The notes under the pieces: generated by a model
Database searches by the model: none
What the model was told of the DNA's origin: nothing
Seen by the model: only the letters and a program-made list of their open reading frames with translations
In this document: piece after piece, positions 1-9,564 of the stretch
Position numbering within the stretch: the stretch's first letter is position 1
Layout of the letters: each line of letters starts with the position of its first letter
Source of the DNA: Bacillota bacterium
GTDB taxonomy: Bacteria > Bacillota > Clostridia > Acetivibrionales > DTU013
Assembly (NCBI GenBank): GCA_023433505.1
Contig: JAEZCO010000025.1
Location: forward strand, 1-64,000
Direction: 5' to 3'
Length of the DNA stretch: 64,000 nucleotides
Position numbers and translations under genes: made by a program

Positions 1-217
1 GGTTCAGGACAAAACGCCCCGCCTACTTTCAACTTTGTCTGAAGCTAACGTTTTAAAGTAGAAAAATCAAATCGTCCAAAGTCCTGCTTATAGTTGGGCT
101 TATTAATGTATTCCTATTTTACAAACAAGCTCTCCATTGCCTTCCAAAAATCGTAGGATTGTTAATTCGGCTATATTTTCCCATGGTCTAAGTGCATTTT
201 ACGGAAACTCAAGCTTA
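1..217. other. Edge region with no recognised gene
   Basis: This stretch lies downstream of polX and holds only short interrupted reading frames on both strands. A short minus-strand frame ending near base 55 might be the tail of a broken gene, but it has no recognisable family motif. I see no terminator hairpin, tRNA or repeat here. Confidence 0.4.
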
Positions 218-1945
218 TCACCGGAATGACTTTGCCCTGATAATTTTGTATAGTTCGTCAACAGGCCTGGTATTGATAATATCCGGTGCTGTCAGCCAGC
301 CCTTCCTGGCAACATTGATCCCGTACTTCAAATCGTCAAGCTCATCGATGCTATGTGCATCGGGAGAAAGGACAAAGCTGCATCCCGCTTCCCTGGCAGG
401 CTTGCAAAACCGCCAGTCCAGGTCGAGCCTGTGGGGATTCGTATTGATTTCAAGAATCACCTTTTCTTCCGCTGCGGTTTTTATGATCTCGTCCAGATTG
501 ATCCGGAACGGCTCCCTGGACAAAAGCAGCCTCCCCGTGGGATGTCCGAGGATTGTCACATGCCGGTTTTTCAATGCCTTGATGACTCTTTCGGTCAATT
601 TATCTTCCGCCATATTGAATTGAGAATGCACAGAAGCAATGGTGAAGTCAAAAAGCGATAACGTTTCTTCATCATAATCCACATTTCCGTCCGACAGAAT
701 ATCAAGCTCGACTCCCTTGAATACTTTGAAACCGGGATATTTTAGGTTCAGTAGGTCAATTTCTTCGTGCTGGCGCTTAATTCCGTCCTTTTTCATCCCA
801 CCGGCATAATACGCGCTGATGCTGTGATCTGAGATCCCCATATAAGAATAACCCCTGGAAATGCAGCCCTTTACCAAATCTTCAATGGAATTTGAACCGT
901 CGCTGTACACCGTATGGATATGAAATACACCCCGGACAGCTTCAAGCTTCACAAGCTCCGGCAACTTGCCCTCTTTTGCGGCCTCCAGCTCACCGTTGTT
1001 CTCCCGCAGCTCCGGCGGAATGAATTGCATCCCGAAGTAGTTGAATATTTCCTCTTCGGAATTGCATTCGATCAATGCCTCTTCCTCTCCATGGAAAAGA
1101 CCGTATTCATTCATTTTTATATCTTCCTGCTTTGCCATGTGCCTTAGCGCCGTATTATGCTCCCGGCTGCCGGTAAAGTGATGCAAAGCGTAAGGATACT
1201 GTATGTCGTCAACTACGCGCAAATCAACATTTATACCCATTGTCAGCGTAACGCTTGTTTTTGTATCTCCTTTGGAAATTATCCCCGCAACCAAGGGGAG
1301 CTTTGAAAAATAGTCCATCAATGCAGCGCTGTCATTACTGCTTGCAAGGATATCAATATCCTTTATGATTTCCTTTCTCCTCCTGAGGCTGCCGGCTTCG
1401 CTGCACCGTATGACCAGCCCGCTTTCCTTCAAGGCGGAAACCACCTCTAATGCCAGCTTCATTGCAACGGGAAAAAGAAACTCGCCGGAATATTTCCCAA
1501 GATTTTCAATGCTCTCCAGCAGCTTTGCCTGGGATTTGGCGCCAAACCCCGCAAGATCCGCCAGCTTGTTGTCCCGGCAGGCCTGTTTCAGTTCCTCCGC
1601 CGTTGTTATTCCAAGGTGATCATAGATGGCTTTTACTTTTTTTGCACCCATTCCGGGGATTCTCATCATTTCCAGCAGTCCTCCGGGAATTTCCTCCCTA
1701 AGCTTTTCATAATACGAAAGCTTGCCGGTCGTGACAAGCTCCGTCACTTTTGCTGTCAGAGCCTCGCCGAAGCCCTTGATTTCTTTGAGCCGGTTTTCCG
1801 AAACCAGCGTTTCCAGATCCTCTTCCAGAAGCTCCACAGTTCTTGCTCCTTCGTAATACGCCTTGCACTTAAAAAAGTTTTCTCCTTTGATTTCCAGAAG
1901 CATTCCTATCTGGTCCAGAATTTGAGCGATTTGATGCTTGTCCAT
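218..1945 (-). CDS. polX: Family X DNA polymerase / 3'-5' exonuclease PolX
   Basis: Bacterial PolX fills short gaps in base excision repair and carries a PHP-type exonuclease. The 575 residues have the standard order: helix-hairpin-helix segments in the first 140 residues (for example IPGMGAKKV near 96-104), the nucleotidyltransferase palm with GSLRRRKE at about 185-192 followed by the metal-binding DID at 196-198, and a C-terminal PHP domain from about residue 340 (HIHTVYSDGS, GVELDI, SPDAHS). Length matches the Bacillus YshC/PolX type. A GGAGGG ribosome site lies six bases before the ATG. It is transcribed alone and diverges from the next gene. Nothing appears broken. Confidence 0.95.
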   Translation of the reverse strand: MDKHQIAQILDQIGMLLEIKGENFFKCKAYYEGARTVELLEEDLETLVSENRLKEIKGFGEALTAKVTELVTTGKLSYYEKLREEIPGGLLEMMRIPGMGAKKVKAIYDHLGITTAEELKQACRDNKLADLAGFGAKSQAKLLESIENLGKYSGEFLFPVAMKLALEVVSALKESGLVIRCSEAGSLRRRKEIIKDIDILASSNDSAALMDYFSKLPLVAGIISKGDTKTSVTLTMGINVDLRVVDDIQYPYALHHFTGSREHNTALRHMAKQEDIKMNEYGLFHGEEEALIECNSEEEIFNYFGMQFIPPELRENNGELEAAKEGKLPELVKLEAVRGVFHIHTVYSDGSNSIEDLVKGCISRGYSYMGISDHSISAYYAGGMKKDGIKRQHEEIDLLNLKYPGFKVFKGVELDILSDGNVDYDEETLSLFDFTIASVHSQFNMAEDKLTERVIKALKNRHVTILGHPTGRLLLSREPFRINLDEIIKTAAEEKVILEINTNPHRLDLDWRFCKPAREAGCSFVLSPDAHSIDELDDLKYGINVARKGWLTAPDIINTRPVDELYKIIRAKSFR

Positions 1946-2165
1946 ATATTCCCTCCAACAGTAAACAGTGTAAAAAGATTGATTATATTATATACCCACA
2001 AAAGATGATTATGAAATATTGTACTCGGGCATGGGTGTTTCATCCAAATTCCCGGAAAACTCCATTCAAAACCAGCCGGCAGCTGTGAACTTCCCTGCGG
2101 CAGGTTTCGTCCAATAGAATAAGGGTATACTAAAAATAGAACAAAACATGGATTGGGTGATAAAA

Positions 2166-2936
2166 ATGGAAGTATATAGCAGGAACCAAAAAAAGGGAGT
2201 GTCCTGGCCGGTAACAATTGTTCTTTTGCTGCTTACAGCTTTTATTGCAGGAGGGATTGTCTTCTTCTGGCAAGCTTCTGCACTGAATGACACCTCTAAG
2301 GAAAACAAAGCCTTGAGTGATGAACTGCAAAATACAAAAAGCGATAAAGAAAAACTGGAAAAGAAAAATTTGCAGCTGGAAAAAGACGTTCAGTCCCTGA
2401 AGGACCAGATTCCCCAGGAAATCAATAAAGGCCAGCGTGAAGCGATCCAGGACATGTCCGACGATGTGCTTCATATGCTTAAGGATAAGGATATGTCAAG
2501 ACTGAAAAAACTTGTGCATCCGGATAAAGGCATTCGGTTCACTCCCTATTCCCATATTGATGCAAACAAGGATGTTAAAATTACCGCCGCTCAATTTGCA
2601 GGACTTATGGCAGAAACCAAAAAACGCCTATGGGGCTCTTTCGACGGGACAGGCGATCCAATAGACATGCCGTTTTCGGAGTATTATAAAAAATTCGTAT
2701 ATGACGCCGACTTTCTTGAAGCTTCGCAGATCGTCTTTAACGAGCCGGTACAAAGAGGCAACTCTCTGGTCAATATAAAAGAAACCTATCCGGACGCAGC
2801 CTTCGTTGAATACCATATTCCCGGAGCAGATCCCGGCAATAACGGAATGGACTGGAAAAGCCTTATTCTGGTATGGGAACAAAAGGACGGCACCTGGTAT
2901 CTGATTGGCATTATTCACAACCAGTGGACCATATAA
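2166..2936 (+). CDS. Membrane-anchored coiled-coil protein of unknown function
   Basis: A 256-residue protein. It has a short basic N-terminus, one membrane helix at about 15-36, a charged Lys/Glu-rich coiled coil at about 40-85, and a C-terminal globular part from about 90 to the end that would face outside. The segment LVHPDKGIRFTPYS resembles an extracellular region found in several uncharacterised Firmicutes proteins, but I cannot assign a function. I place the start at the ATG at 2166 because GGGTGAT lies just before it. The in-frame ATG at 2148 has no ribosome site and is very close to a TATACT -10-like box at 2126-2131. It is a monocistronic gene convergent with the pseudopilin-like operon. 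Confidence 0.75.
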   Translation: MEVYSRNQKKGVSWPVTIVLLLLTAFIAGGIVFFWQASALNDTSKENKALSDELQNTKSDKEKLEKKNLQLEKDVQSLKDQIPQEINKGQREAIQDMSDDVLHMLKDKDMSRLKKLVHPDKGIRFTPYSHIDANKDVKITAAQFAGLMAETKKRLWGSFDGTGDPIDMPFSEYYKKFVYDADFLEASQIVFNEPVQRGNSLVNIKETYPDAAFVEYHIPGADPGNNGMDWKSLILVWEQKDGTWYLIGIIHNQWTI

Positions 2937-2949
2937 GTCATGGCTTACC

Positions 2950-2970
2950 GGCATGAACCCTTTTCATGCC
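2950..2970. other. Hairpin between convergent genes
   Basis: GGCATGAA and TTCATGCC form a perfect 8-bp stem around a 5-base loop. It sits between two convergent genes. Neither side carries a T-run, so it is not a textbook intrinsic terminator. Confidence 0.35.
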
Positions 2971-3029
2971 ATTGAGAGATGAGGCAGCAGATAATATAAA
3001 ATCCTTTCACATTTTCAACAAGGATAAAG

Positions 3030-4142
3030 TCATTTCTGCTGCTGTATTTTTTTAAGTCCATACCTTTCAACAACCAGCGCAATTCCCATTGACGAAGCTT
3101 TACCTGCAAAACCGGCAAGAATTTGCTCAGTTTCGGGCGCCAGCTGGTTTTCGGGTATGACCAGCAGCAGCTCCTTCCGCCTGACTTCTTCTTCCCTGAT
3201 GACGGTCTTGCTGCTGCCCCACGGCTCTTCCTGCCCTTTGAAAGCATGCAGGGCCGACAGATATCCGTCCAGGGTTTCAGTCACTGTCACACCGCTTTTA
3301 TAGCTTGCGGCCGTCAGATCCATACTTTTAATCATGGTGGCCTTTCCTCCCTCAAATTTTGCTATCACAGGAAAATTGAAAGGCAGATTGGCTCCGAATA
3401 AGCTGCGTATTTTTCTTCCCCGGGTGAAGTTATCAAGTGCCCAGAGATCTTCTCCGTCCTCTCCGGATAGAATGTCCGACGCCTCATCTCCTCCCATCCA
3501 GGCTTTCGCCACTGCTCTTTGGATAACCTCCAGTTCAGGCAGTATTTTAACAGGGACAGGAAACTTCAATTTATATCGAACGATGATGTCTATATCATTA
3601 TTCTCATCCGCTAAGAAAGCCGAATCTCTGAAGTTAAGGCCGCCAAAACCGTCCCGGACATTCAATGCCCTGAGCCTGCCGTCGGCGTCCCGGCTGCTGC
3701 CGGAAGCAATATATTTCTTCAGGATTACTTTGACCAAAGGGGTAAACAGCTCCGTTTTCAGATCATCATAGACGCCGCCGGCTACCAGTGCCGCTGCATT
3801 TTTCAGCTCATCAGCGGGATTTGAGGCAATATCCTGGACAGTATCACCGATACGGAACAAGCCCCCGAGGCTGTTGAAGCTTTCAAACACAGTATCCATA
3901 TGATCCTTGAACACCTGTGCCCTGCTCTCCATTCCACTGTCCAAGGTGCTATTCATTTCTCCCAAACCGCTTATATGCAGGATATATCCTGCCGACGCCA
4001 TTTCTTCCGCAGTCTCGGTAATGGCATGCTGCATCATTTCATGGGTATAGACCACTTTGATGAGAAATACCACCGAGACAACAACACAAAGAAAAATCGG
4101 CAGTGCCAATGCTGCTTCAACAGTAACGGACCCTTTTTTCAT
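3030..4142 (-). CDS. TadE-like pseudopilin-type protein (third gene of set)
   Basis: A 370-residue protein starting MKKGSVTVEAALALP, the hallmark N-terminus of TadE-like proteins: a short basic leader, an invariant Glu and then a membrane helix (about 11-31). In Tad/Flp pilus systems such minor pseudopilins are membrane-anchored and prime or decorate the pilus. The rest is a long extracytoplasmic region with no motif I recognise. It starts two bases after the upstream DUF5702 gene ends, so the two are probably translationally coupled. Unusual points are its size, since classical TadE is under 200 residues, and the absence of tadA, tadB or tadC in the window. Confidence 0.75.
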   Translation of the reverse strand: MKKGSVTVEAALALPIFLCVVVSVVFLIKVVYTHEMMQHAITETAEEMASAGYILHISGLGEMNSTLDSGMESRAQVFKDHMDTVFESFNSLGGLFRIGDTVQDIASNPADELKNAAALVAGGVYDDLKTELFTPLVKVILKKYIASGSSRDADGRLRALNVRDGFGGLNFRDSAFLADENNDIDIIVRYKLKFPVPVKILPELEVIQRAVAKAWMGGDEASDILSGEDGEDLWALDNFTRGRKIRSLFGANLPFNFPVIAKFEGGKATMIKSMDLTAASYKSGVTVTETLDGYLSALHAFKGQEEPWGSSKTVIREEEVRRKELLLVIPENQLAPETEQILAGFAGKASSMGIALVVERYGLKKIQQQK

Positions 4143-4144
4143 CG

Positions 4145-6535
4145 TTAGTACCCCTCATAAACCAGCACTCTGATTTTACGCCTGCCGTCCCCGGTTTTGG
4201 CGCTCTCCGGCATGAATGGCCGGGACAGGAAGAGATTTTTCATTGAAATTTCAGCTTCCACCCGGATGAAGGTATTGCAGGAACCGGCCTTAAATCCTGG
4301 CTTTTTCAGCCCGGTATTGATTTCTATCAGGTCCTCCGTCCTGCCAAGCTTTTCCTCCTCGTCCATGGCAAGAAGAAATAATCTGAGATAGTCATGATAG
4401 GAGAAGTAAAGCTTCGCATCTGTTTTCGGTCCGGTGGCTTTCGGAAGCCCGATGTCCAGCTTCCAGTCGCCGGGGGACTTGTAAATGGGTACCGCTTCGC
4501 CGGACATGAGCATTTCCAGGTCTATTAGCGCTTCTCCCATGCCCCATGCGCACATAATCAGATTTGAGATCACAGGGATCCCTGCTCCCCCAGTCCACCA
4601 ACCGGCTACTGCTGTGGCCGTGGCCGCGGAAAGCTGTCTTTTCTTTGCATCCGTATAGACGTGCAAAGTATTTGCACCCAACCTCAAAAGCAATATCTGG
4701 GCGCCCGTCAATGCCCTGTTTGTAATTTCCGACGAGTTTCCGTGAAGGATATATTCTACCTCGCATTCAAAAAATGTGTCCTTCGAGTCCCGGGAAATTC
4801 CGTTAAGAAAGGTAAACGTCCCGTTATTGCCGTCTTTTTTTACCACGGGCACATGATTCTTGAACATACCCATGATATATTCGTTTATGTAAATGTTATC
4901 TCTGAGCCTGGTCAAACCGCCTTCCAGCATATTTCCGATGTTTTCCGTAAATCCGAAAACATTTTCCTGGAATACGCTTTCCTCATCGTATAAATCCGCC
5001 TCCCCGGTTATATTGCCCAGATCGCCCTGATATCCGGCACTTTTGCCCTCAGCGGGCACACTGTCAGCAGGCAGCTGCTCACCGATATAAGGCAAATCCT
5101 CTTCATCAAAGCTCCTGCTGGCGACCTTCTTTTTGGAAGGAAGCTCTTCCTGGACTATACCGCTCCCGGTAAGATTTCTGTCATCAAAAACCTTTTGCAG
5201 TATGGAGTCCTTCAATTCCTTGGCTGTATCTTTCCGTGGATCATCTGCCTTCTCGCCTTTCTCCGGCTTTTCATAGGAGTATTCTATTTGGTTGTCATAT
5301 TCTGAAACCAATTCCAGAATGCTGTCCGACAGACCCGGCCCCTCCGCATTTCTCTGTTCTTTGAATAATTCAAGCTTTTCAACTAGCTGATTCAAAACCT
5401 GCGAGTTATTTTCCAGGGACTTAATCATTTCTGCTGCCTGCCGGCCTTTCAAAATCACTCCTTTGAGCTTGCCAAGCTCCTCGCGGAGAGTCCCCACGAA
5501 ATCACTTTCACCGGTAAAATTACCGTCAAGGAACGACTCAAGGCCGGATATCAGCTCTTCCGCCCTCTTTCCGGCCTCAACGATTCTGTCGATATCCTTC
5601 ACAGCCTTTTCATTCGGCGCAGTATATTCCTCTGTCAGAGAATACCTTAAATTATTCCATGCTTCGTTTATCTTGCCATCCAGGCTGGAAATCCTGCTTG
5701 TCAACGAGCTTTTTAAGCTCTCCAGCTCACCGATCCGGTCTTTTTTATCAGAGGCGTCAATCCTGTTATTCTCAGGCGGCATCTGACCCAATTCCCTGCT
5801 GACGCCTTCGAGGGCTTCCACCGCCTCCTTCAGCTCGGTATTCCAGCGGAGATAATCACTAAATGTATTTTGCCAGACGCCATTGAGATTGAATCCGTTT
5901 ATGTACTTGTCCATTTCTTTTCCCGAGCCGTCGATATAGCTTTTCAAGCTTTGCTGCGCCTTATCCAGCTTGCCAAGCAGCTTATCAATGCCTATCTTCC
6001 TGCTATAGGCGGCAGACATTTTGCCCATATCTCTGACAGCCGAAAGCCGTTCGACAAAGCCTTCGACCATCTCCTTGGGAGCCCTGTATTTCATATATTC
6101 CAGTATCTGCTGCTTAAATACCTTGTTTTCACTAAGATTTTGAACTGCAGATACGTTGATGTTTTCGATCCTGAAGCCGTACAAATCAATGCCCGGATTT
6201 CCATTTTCCTTTTCTCCGCCCGCCTGCAGGTTTTTTTCAAGATAAGCCTTGACAGTATTCTTCAAGCTCTCTTCACTGGCAGAATTAAACGCCAAAAGGC
6301 CGTAATTTTCCTTAAGCCGGCTGCCATACCCTGCCAGCACGGATTTAGCCGCGCTGCTTACAGCGCTTTTCGCCAGCGCTTCACCGGATGAAATCCTTGA
6401 TGCATCTACCAATACGCCTGCCACAATAATTACTGCCAGGAGTATAATACTTAAAAATACTGTGACCTGCCCAGTGTTTCTATTAAGCTCCACCTTCAGC
6501 CCCCCCATTGCTCCCATATTTGGGCAAACCGGCAA
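4145..6535 (-). CDS. DUF5702-type large TadG-like membrane protein
   Basis: Up to 796 residues. The N-terminus has a GQVTVFLSIILLAVIIVAG membrane helix followed by DASRIS, as in clostridial DUF5702 proteins that resemble TadG/pseudopilins. A long charged helical middle (about 180-450, rich in Glu, Lys and Leu) probably forms coiled coil. The C-terminal third is the conserved part, with an alanine/glycine-rich hydrophobic patch near 640-690. The start is uncertain. The frame opens with a TTG at 6535, but ATG codons and a GTG about 15 codons in, behind a G-rich stretch, would give the more usual short leader. It is the middle gene of a three-gene minus-strand set. A surface or pilus-like role is inferred. 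Confidence 0.75.
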   Translation of the reverse strand: MPVCPNMGAMGGLKVELNRNTGQVTVFLSIILLAVIIVAGVLVDASRISSGEALAKSAVSSAAKSVLAGYGSRLKENYGLLAFNSASEESLKNTVKAYLEKNLQAGGEKENGNPGIDLYGFRIENINVSAVQNLSENKVFKQQILEYMKYRAPKEMVEGFVERLSAVRDMGKMSAAYSRKIGIDKLLGKLDKAQQSLKSYIDGSGKEMDKYINGFNLNGVWQNTFSDYLRWNTELKEAVEALEGVSRELGQMPPENNRIDASDKKDRIGELESLKSSLTSRISSLDGKINEAWNNLRYSLTEEYTAPNEKAVKDIDRIVEAGKRAEELISGLESFLDGNFTGESDFVGTLREELGKLKGVILKGRQAAEMIKSLENNSQVLNQLVEKLELFKEQRNAEGPGLSDSILELVSEYDNQIEYSYEKPEKGEKADDPRKDTAKELKDSILQKVFDDRNLTGSGIVQEELPSKKKVASRSFDEEDLPYIGEQLPADSVPAEGKSAGYQGDLGNITGEADLYDEESVFQENVFGFTENIGNMLEGGLTRLRDNIYINEYIMGMFKNHVPVVKKDGNNGTFTFLNGISRDSKDTFFECEVEYILHGNSSEITNRALTGAQILLLRLGANTLHVYTDAKKRQLSAATATAVAGWWTGGAGIPVISNLIMCAWGMGEALIDLEMLMSGEAVPIYKSPGDWKLDIGLPKATGPKTDAKLYFSYHDYLRLFLLAMDEEEKLGRTEDLIEINTGLKKPGFKAGSCNTFIRVEAEISMKNLFLSRPFMPESAKTGDGRRKIRVLVYEGY

Positions 6536-6585
6536 CCTCCCCTACATTTTTAAAAGCCCGGATCTAAAACTGCTTTTATCCCTGC

Positions 6586-7251
6586 TCACTCTGTGAACTT
6601 TTCCAGACTGTCTTTCATCTTGTTGAGAATTCCTCTTGTTTTTTCGCCAAGATTTTTAATGCCGGGATATTTATTTTCAAGCTCCTTCTCGATATCCACC
6701 AGTAAGTCGGTATTCCTCATGAGCTCCGCAGGGTCGTCAACTACCGCAAAGGAAGTGACTTTCAGCTTGAATTTGCCGTCGGACCCGAATAGCCTCATGA
6801 CTGTGCCTCCCGGAAGGATATAGGAATTTTCAATGGACAGCTCCAATCTCTTATAAACGGCATAATTCCTGATAACCGCAGCAACCGATGAGCTTTCGGG
6901 CTTTAGAATATTTCTCTTTTCCAGCAACGCTTCCGCATATTTTTCAAGCCTGGCCGTCTTTTCTTCACGGTCCTCCTCTAAAAGCCTCCAGTAGAGACCG
7001 CTATCAGCAAGTTCATCCATCTCGGGTTTTCCTGTAGCGCTGTCCGCAGAAAGGCTTTTCCAAGAGGCTGCACCTGCCTGTACAGCTTTATCTGCCACCG
7101 ATTGAAGAATTGACCGCTGGTATAATATCACCCCCACGAGGATGATGCAAATAATACTCAGAACGACAATGGGAACTACAATTGATGCTTCAACCGTAAT
7201 ACTTCCCTTTTCTAATCCGATTTTCCCAAGTAAGCTTTTCTTCACAAACAA
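6586..7251 (-). CDS. TadE-like pseudopilin-type protein (first gene of set)
   Basis: About 220 residues. KGSITVEASIVVPIVV at about 15-30 is the TadE-like leader and membrane helix with the conserved Glu; the remainder is an extracytoplasmic mixed alpha/beta region. It is the promoter-proximal gene of the set; the next gene begins about 50 bases later. The initiation codon is not ATG: TTG at 7251 or, better spaced from a GGGG motif, GTG at 7245. The roughly 200 bp upstream are very AT-rich and shared with the divergent marR gene. Family placement is good; function (pilus or surface assembly) is inferred. Confidence 0.75.
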   Translation of the reverse strand: MFVKKSLLGKIGLEKGSITVEASIVVPIVVLSIICIILVGVILYQRSILQSVADKAVQAGAASWKSLSADSATGKPEMDELADSGLYWRLLEEDREEKTARLEKYAEALLEKRNILKPESSSVAAVIRNYAVYKRLELSIENSYILPGGTVMRLFGSDGKFKLKVTSFAVVDDPAELMRNTDLLVDIEKELENKYPGIKNLGEKTRGILNKMKDSLEKFTE

Positions 7252-7398
7252 TTCCCCATTTTATTCATATTACTCTTTTTTTGGTTTTTATACCATTTTC
7301 TTTATTATCTATCTATATTTTACAATATATTCCGAAAATATGGAAGATATTTGAAAGAATTTTGTTATTTTTTATGAGAAAGCCGGAAAAAAAATTTA

Positions 7399-7478
7399 TT
7401 GACATTCTATAAAAGCAAACGTAATATAATACGTAAAAGTTATTTCGATTTCGTATTATCCGATTACGTAATATACGA
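7399..7478 (+). promoter_or_regulatory. marR promoter with palindromic operators
   Basis: TTGACA (7399-7404), 17 bases, then TAATAT (7422-7427) form a good sigma-A promoter. The -10 lies inside an inverted repeat ACGTA/TACGT (7419-7423 and 7430-7434). Just downstream is the perfect palindrome ATTACGTAAT (7463-7472), nested in TCGTAT/ATACGA (7451-7456 and 7473-7478). Paired palindromes sharing a TACGTA-like core over and below the promoter fit MarR autorepression. Confidence 0.7.
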
Positions 7479-7506
7479 GACGGAATAAATGGTTTTGGAG
7501 GTAAAA

Positions 7507-7950
7507 ATGAACGACTTTGAGCTGTTGATTGATTTTAATATCAACCTGTTTCGCCTCATAGCCCCGGTCTTCAAAGAAGAGGGCTATACGTTCAATGAAA
7601 TTGCCGCAATGTGGAAAATCATGAAAAAAGGTCCCTGCCGACCTGCCGATCTCATGCAGGGGACATATATACCGGCCAGTACTTTCACCTCTATCTTCGA
7701 CAGATTGGAAGCACGCGGACTTGTCAGCCGTGAAAATGATCCCAACGACAGACGCAGCTTCCTGATTACAGGTACACCCCAATTATTTGCCGCCTTTCAA
7801 GGTATCATCGCAAAATGCAATGAGAAACTCGGCGAAAAATTTTCCGAGCTGCCCGCTGAAACAATCAGGAACTTTAATGACGGCCTCAGTAAAGTAAACA
7901 GCCTGATAACGACAAAACCTGTTCAAAAGGATGCTGCTTATGAGAGATAA
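7507..7950 (+). CDS. MarR family transcriptional regulator
   Basis: A 147-residue winged-helix repressor. The recognition region is near residues 55-80 and the wing carries the MarR-type NDPNDRRS motif. Members bind palindromic operators as dimers and release DNA on binding phenolic or lipophilic compounds. Start chosen at 7507 because TTGGAGGT sits 5 bases before it; the in-frame ATG at 7489 lies upstream of that site. The 3' end overlaps the MFS gene, so repressor and pump are translationally coupled. The palindromes in its promoter point to autoregulation of the whole drug-efflux operon. Confidence 0.9.
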   Translation: MNDFELLIDFNINLFRLIAPVFKEEGYTFNEIAAMWKIMKKGPCRPADLMQGTYIPASTFTSIFDRLEARGLVSRENDPNDRRSFLITGTPQLFAAFQGIIAKCNEKLGEKFSELPAETIRNFNDGLSKVNSLITTKPVQKDAAYER

Positions 7951-9538
7951 GGACAGCGGTATGCAAAAAACCGGAGGCGGCGAAATACAAACTACGGGCA
8001 GTATCGGCAAGAAATCCTGGCATGCACCGGTGCTCATCACGATGATCGGCGCTTTTATGTCAATACTGGATTCGAGCATCGTAAACGTAGCCATTGCTCC
8101 CATAATGCATGTATTCAATACCAATACAGTGACGATCGAATGGGTGGTTACCGCATACGCGCTGGCGCTTGGAGCGGTGATACCCTTAAGCGGCTGGGCG
8201 GGAGATAAATTTGGATTTAAAAATGTCTATATTTACTCGCTGATTGTTTTTACTATCGGTTCGCTGCTTTGCTCATTAAGCTGGAGCGTTGAATCGCTTA
8301 TTTTTGCCAGAATCCTACAGGCAATGGGAGGAGGTATGATAATGCCCACTACAATCGCCATGGTTACGCGGATTGTACCCAAAGAAAATTTTGGTTCGGC
8401 TATGGGGATTGTCGGTATTTCACTTTTCATGGCTCCGGCCATTGGGCCTACGCTTGGCGGTTACCTGGTGGAGTATATCAACTGGCGCTGGATATTCACC
8501 ATCAACCTGCCCATTGGCGTAATCGGCGTCTTGCTGGCGGTATTCTATATGCCTAAATTCGAAAAAAAATCTACCGTAGGAAAATTAGACTGGGGCGGAG
8601 CCGTGACGTCCATCACCATGCTTTTCTGTCTGCTGCTGGGCCTAAATAAAGGGAGTGAATGGGGCTGGAAATCGGAAAAAATCGTCCTGTTGTTCTACAT
8701 ATCGGCAGTATGCCTGATTCTTTTCCTCATTATTGAACTGACAACCGAAGAGCCTCTGCTGGATATCAGGCTTTTTAAGATATCCACCTTTACTGCGGCA
8801 AACGTTATGTCCGCCGTCGTCACAGTAGGACTTTTTGCGGGGATCTTCTATATCCCGCTTTTCCTGCAAAACATCCGTGGGCTTGGAGCTATGGAGACGG
8901 GGCTTCTGATGCTGCCCGCAGCGCTGGTGTCGGGCATCATGATGCCGATATCAGGCAAGCTGTATGACAAGATAGGGCCTAAACCACTGGCAGTAACGGG
9001 CCTGCTGATCTGCGCCTATGCCACCTATCTTTTCCATAAAATCGATGTGAACACGCCAAACAGTACCATTATCCTGTGGATGATTTGCCGTTCCATGGGG
9101 TTGGCCTTTGCGCAGATGCCGTCACAGTCGGCATCCGTATCGTCGGTCCCGCAGGACAAAGTGGGCAGGGCAACCGCCATAAATAACATCATCTCGCGGG
9201 TAGCCAGTGCTTTTGGCATTGTTGTGCTGACGACGTTTCTGAATAACCATATGAACGCGTATTCTGCTCAAATGGCCAACTCCGTCAATGCGCAGAACAT
9301 TGCGGCCACTGCTTTTTTTGCGAAACTCAGCGCATTTTTGGGCGGCTCCGCCTCTGCGGCAAAGGTATATGGTGTGACAATCGTCAAAGGATATATTGCT
9401 CAGGCTTCCTTTGTGCGGGCATTGGATGACCTGTTTGTAATCGCTGCGGTTTTATCGCTTATCGGCGCAGTGCCGGCCTTATTCCTGAAGAAAAACAATA
9501 CATCGGCAAACAACCGCTCTTCTATTGCGAGCGAATAA
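7940..9538 (+). CDS. DHA2 family (EmrB/QacA-type) MFS multidrug transporter
   Basis: About 532 residues with 14 predicted membrane helices, the DHA2 topology. Hallmarks: DSSIVNVAIA in helix 1 (motif D1 of the 14-TM family), GDKFGFKN (motif A) and GPTLGGYL (motif C, drug/H+ antiporters). It exports lipophilic compounds with proton exchange, here probably together with the following membrane fusion proteins. Start placed at 7940, about 9 bases after AAAGGA; the ATG at 7931 is too close to that site. It overlaps the marR stop codon. Substrate cannot be predicted. Confidence 0.9.
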   Translation: MRDKDSGMQKTGGGEIQTTGSIGKKSWHAPVLITMIGAFMSILDSSIVNVAIAPIMHVFNTNTVTIEWVVTAYALALGAVIPLSGWAGDKFGFKNVYIYSLIVFTIGSLLCSLSWSVESLIFARILQAMGGGMIMPTTIAMVTRIVPKENFGSAMGIVGISLFMAPAIGPTLGGYLVEYINWRWIFTINLPIGVIGVLLAVFYMPKFEKKSTVGKLDWGGAVTSITMLFCLLLGLNKGSEWGWKSEKIVLLFYISAVCLILFLIIELTTEEPLLDIRLFKISTFTAANVMSAVVTVGLFAGIFYIPLFLQNIRGLGAMETGLLMLPAALVSGIMMPISGKLYDKIGPKPLAVTGLLICAYATYLFHKIDVNTPNSTIILWMICRSMGLAFAQMPSQSASVSSVPQDKVGRATAINNIISRVASAFGIVVLTTFLNNHMNAYSAQMANSVNAQNIAATAFFAKLSAFLGGSASAAKVYGVTIVKGYIAQASFVRALDDLFVIAAVLSLIGAVPALFLKKNNTSANNRSSIASE

Positions 9539-9564
9539 TATTACCTCGAAAGTGGGTCATTACT

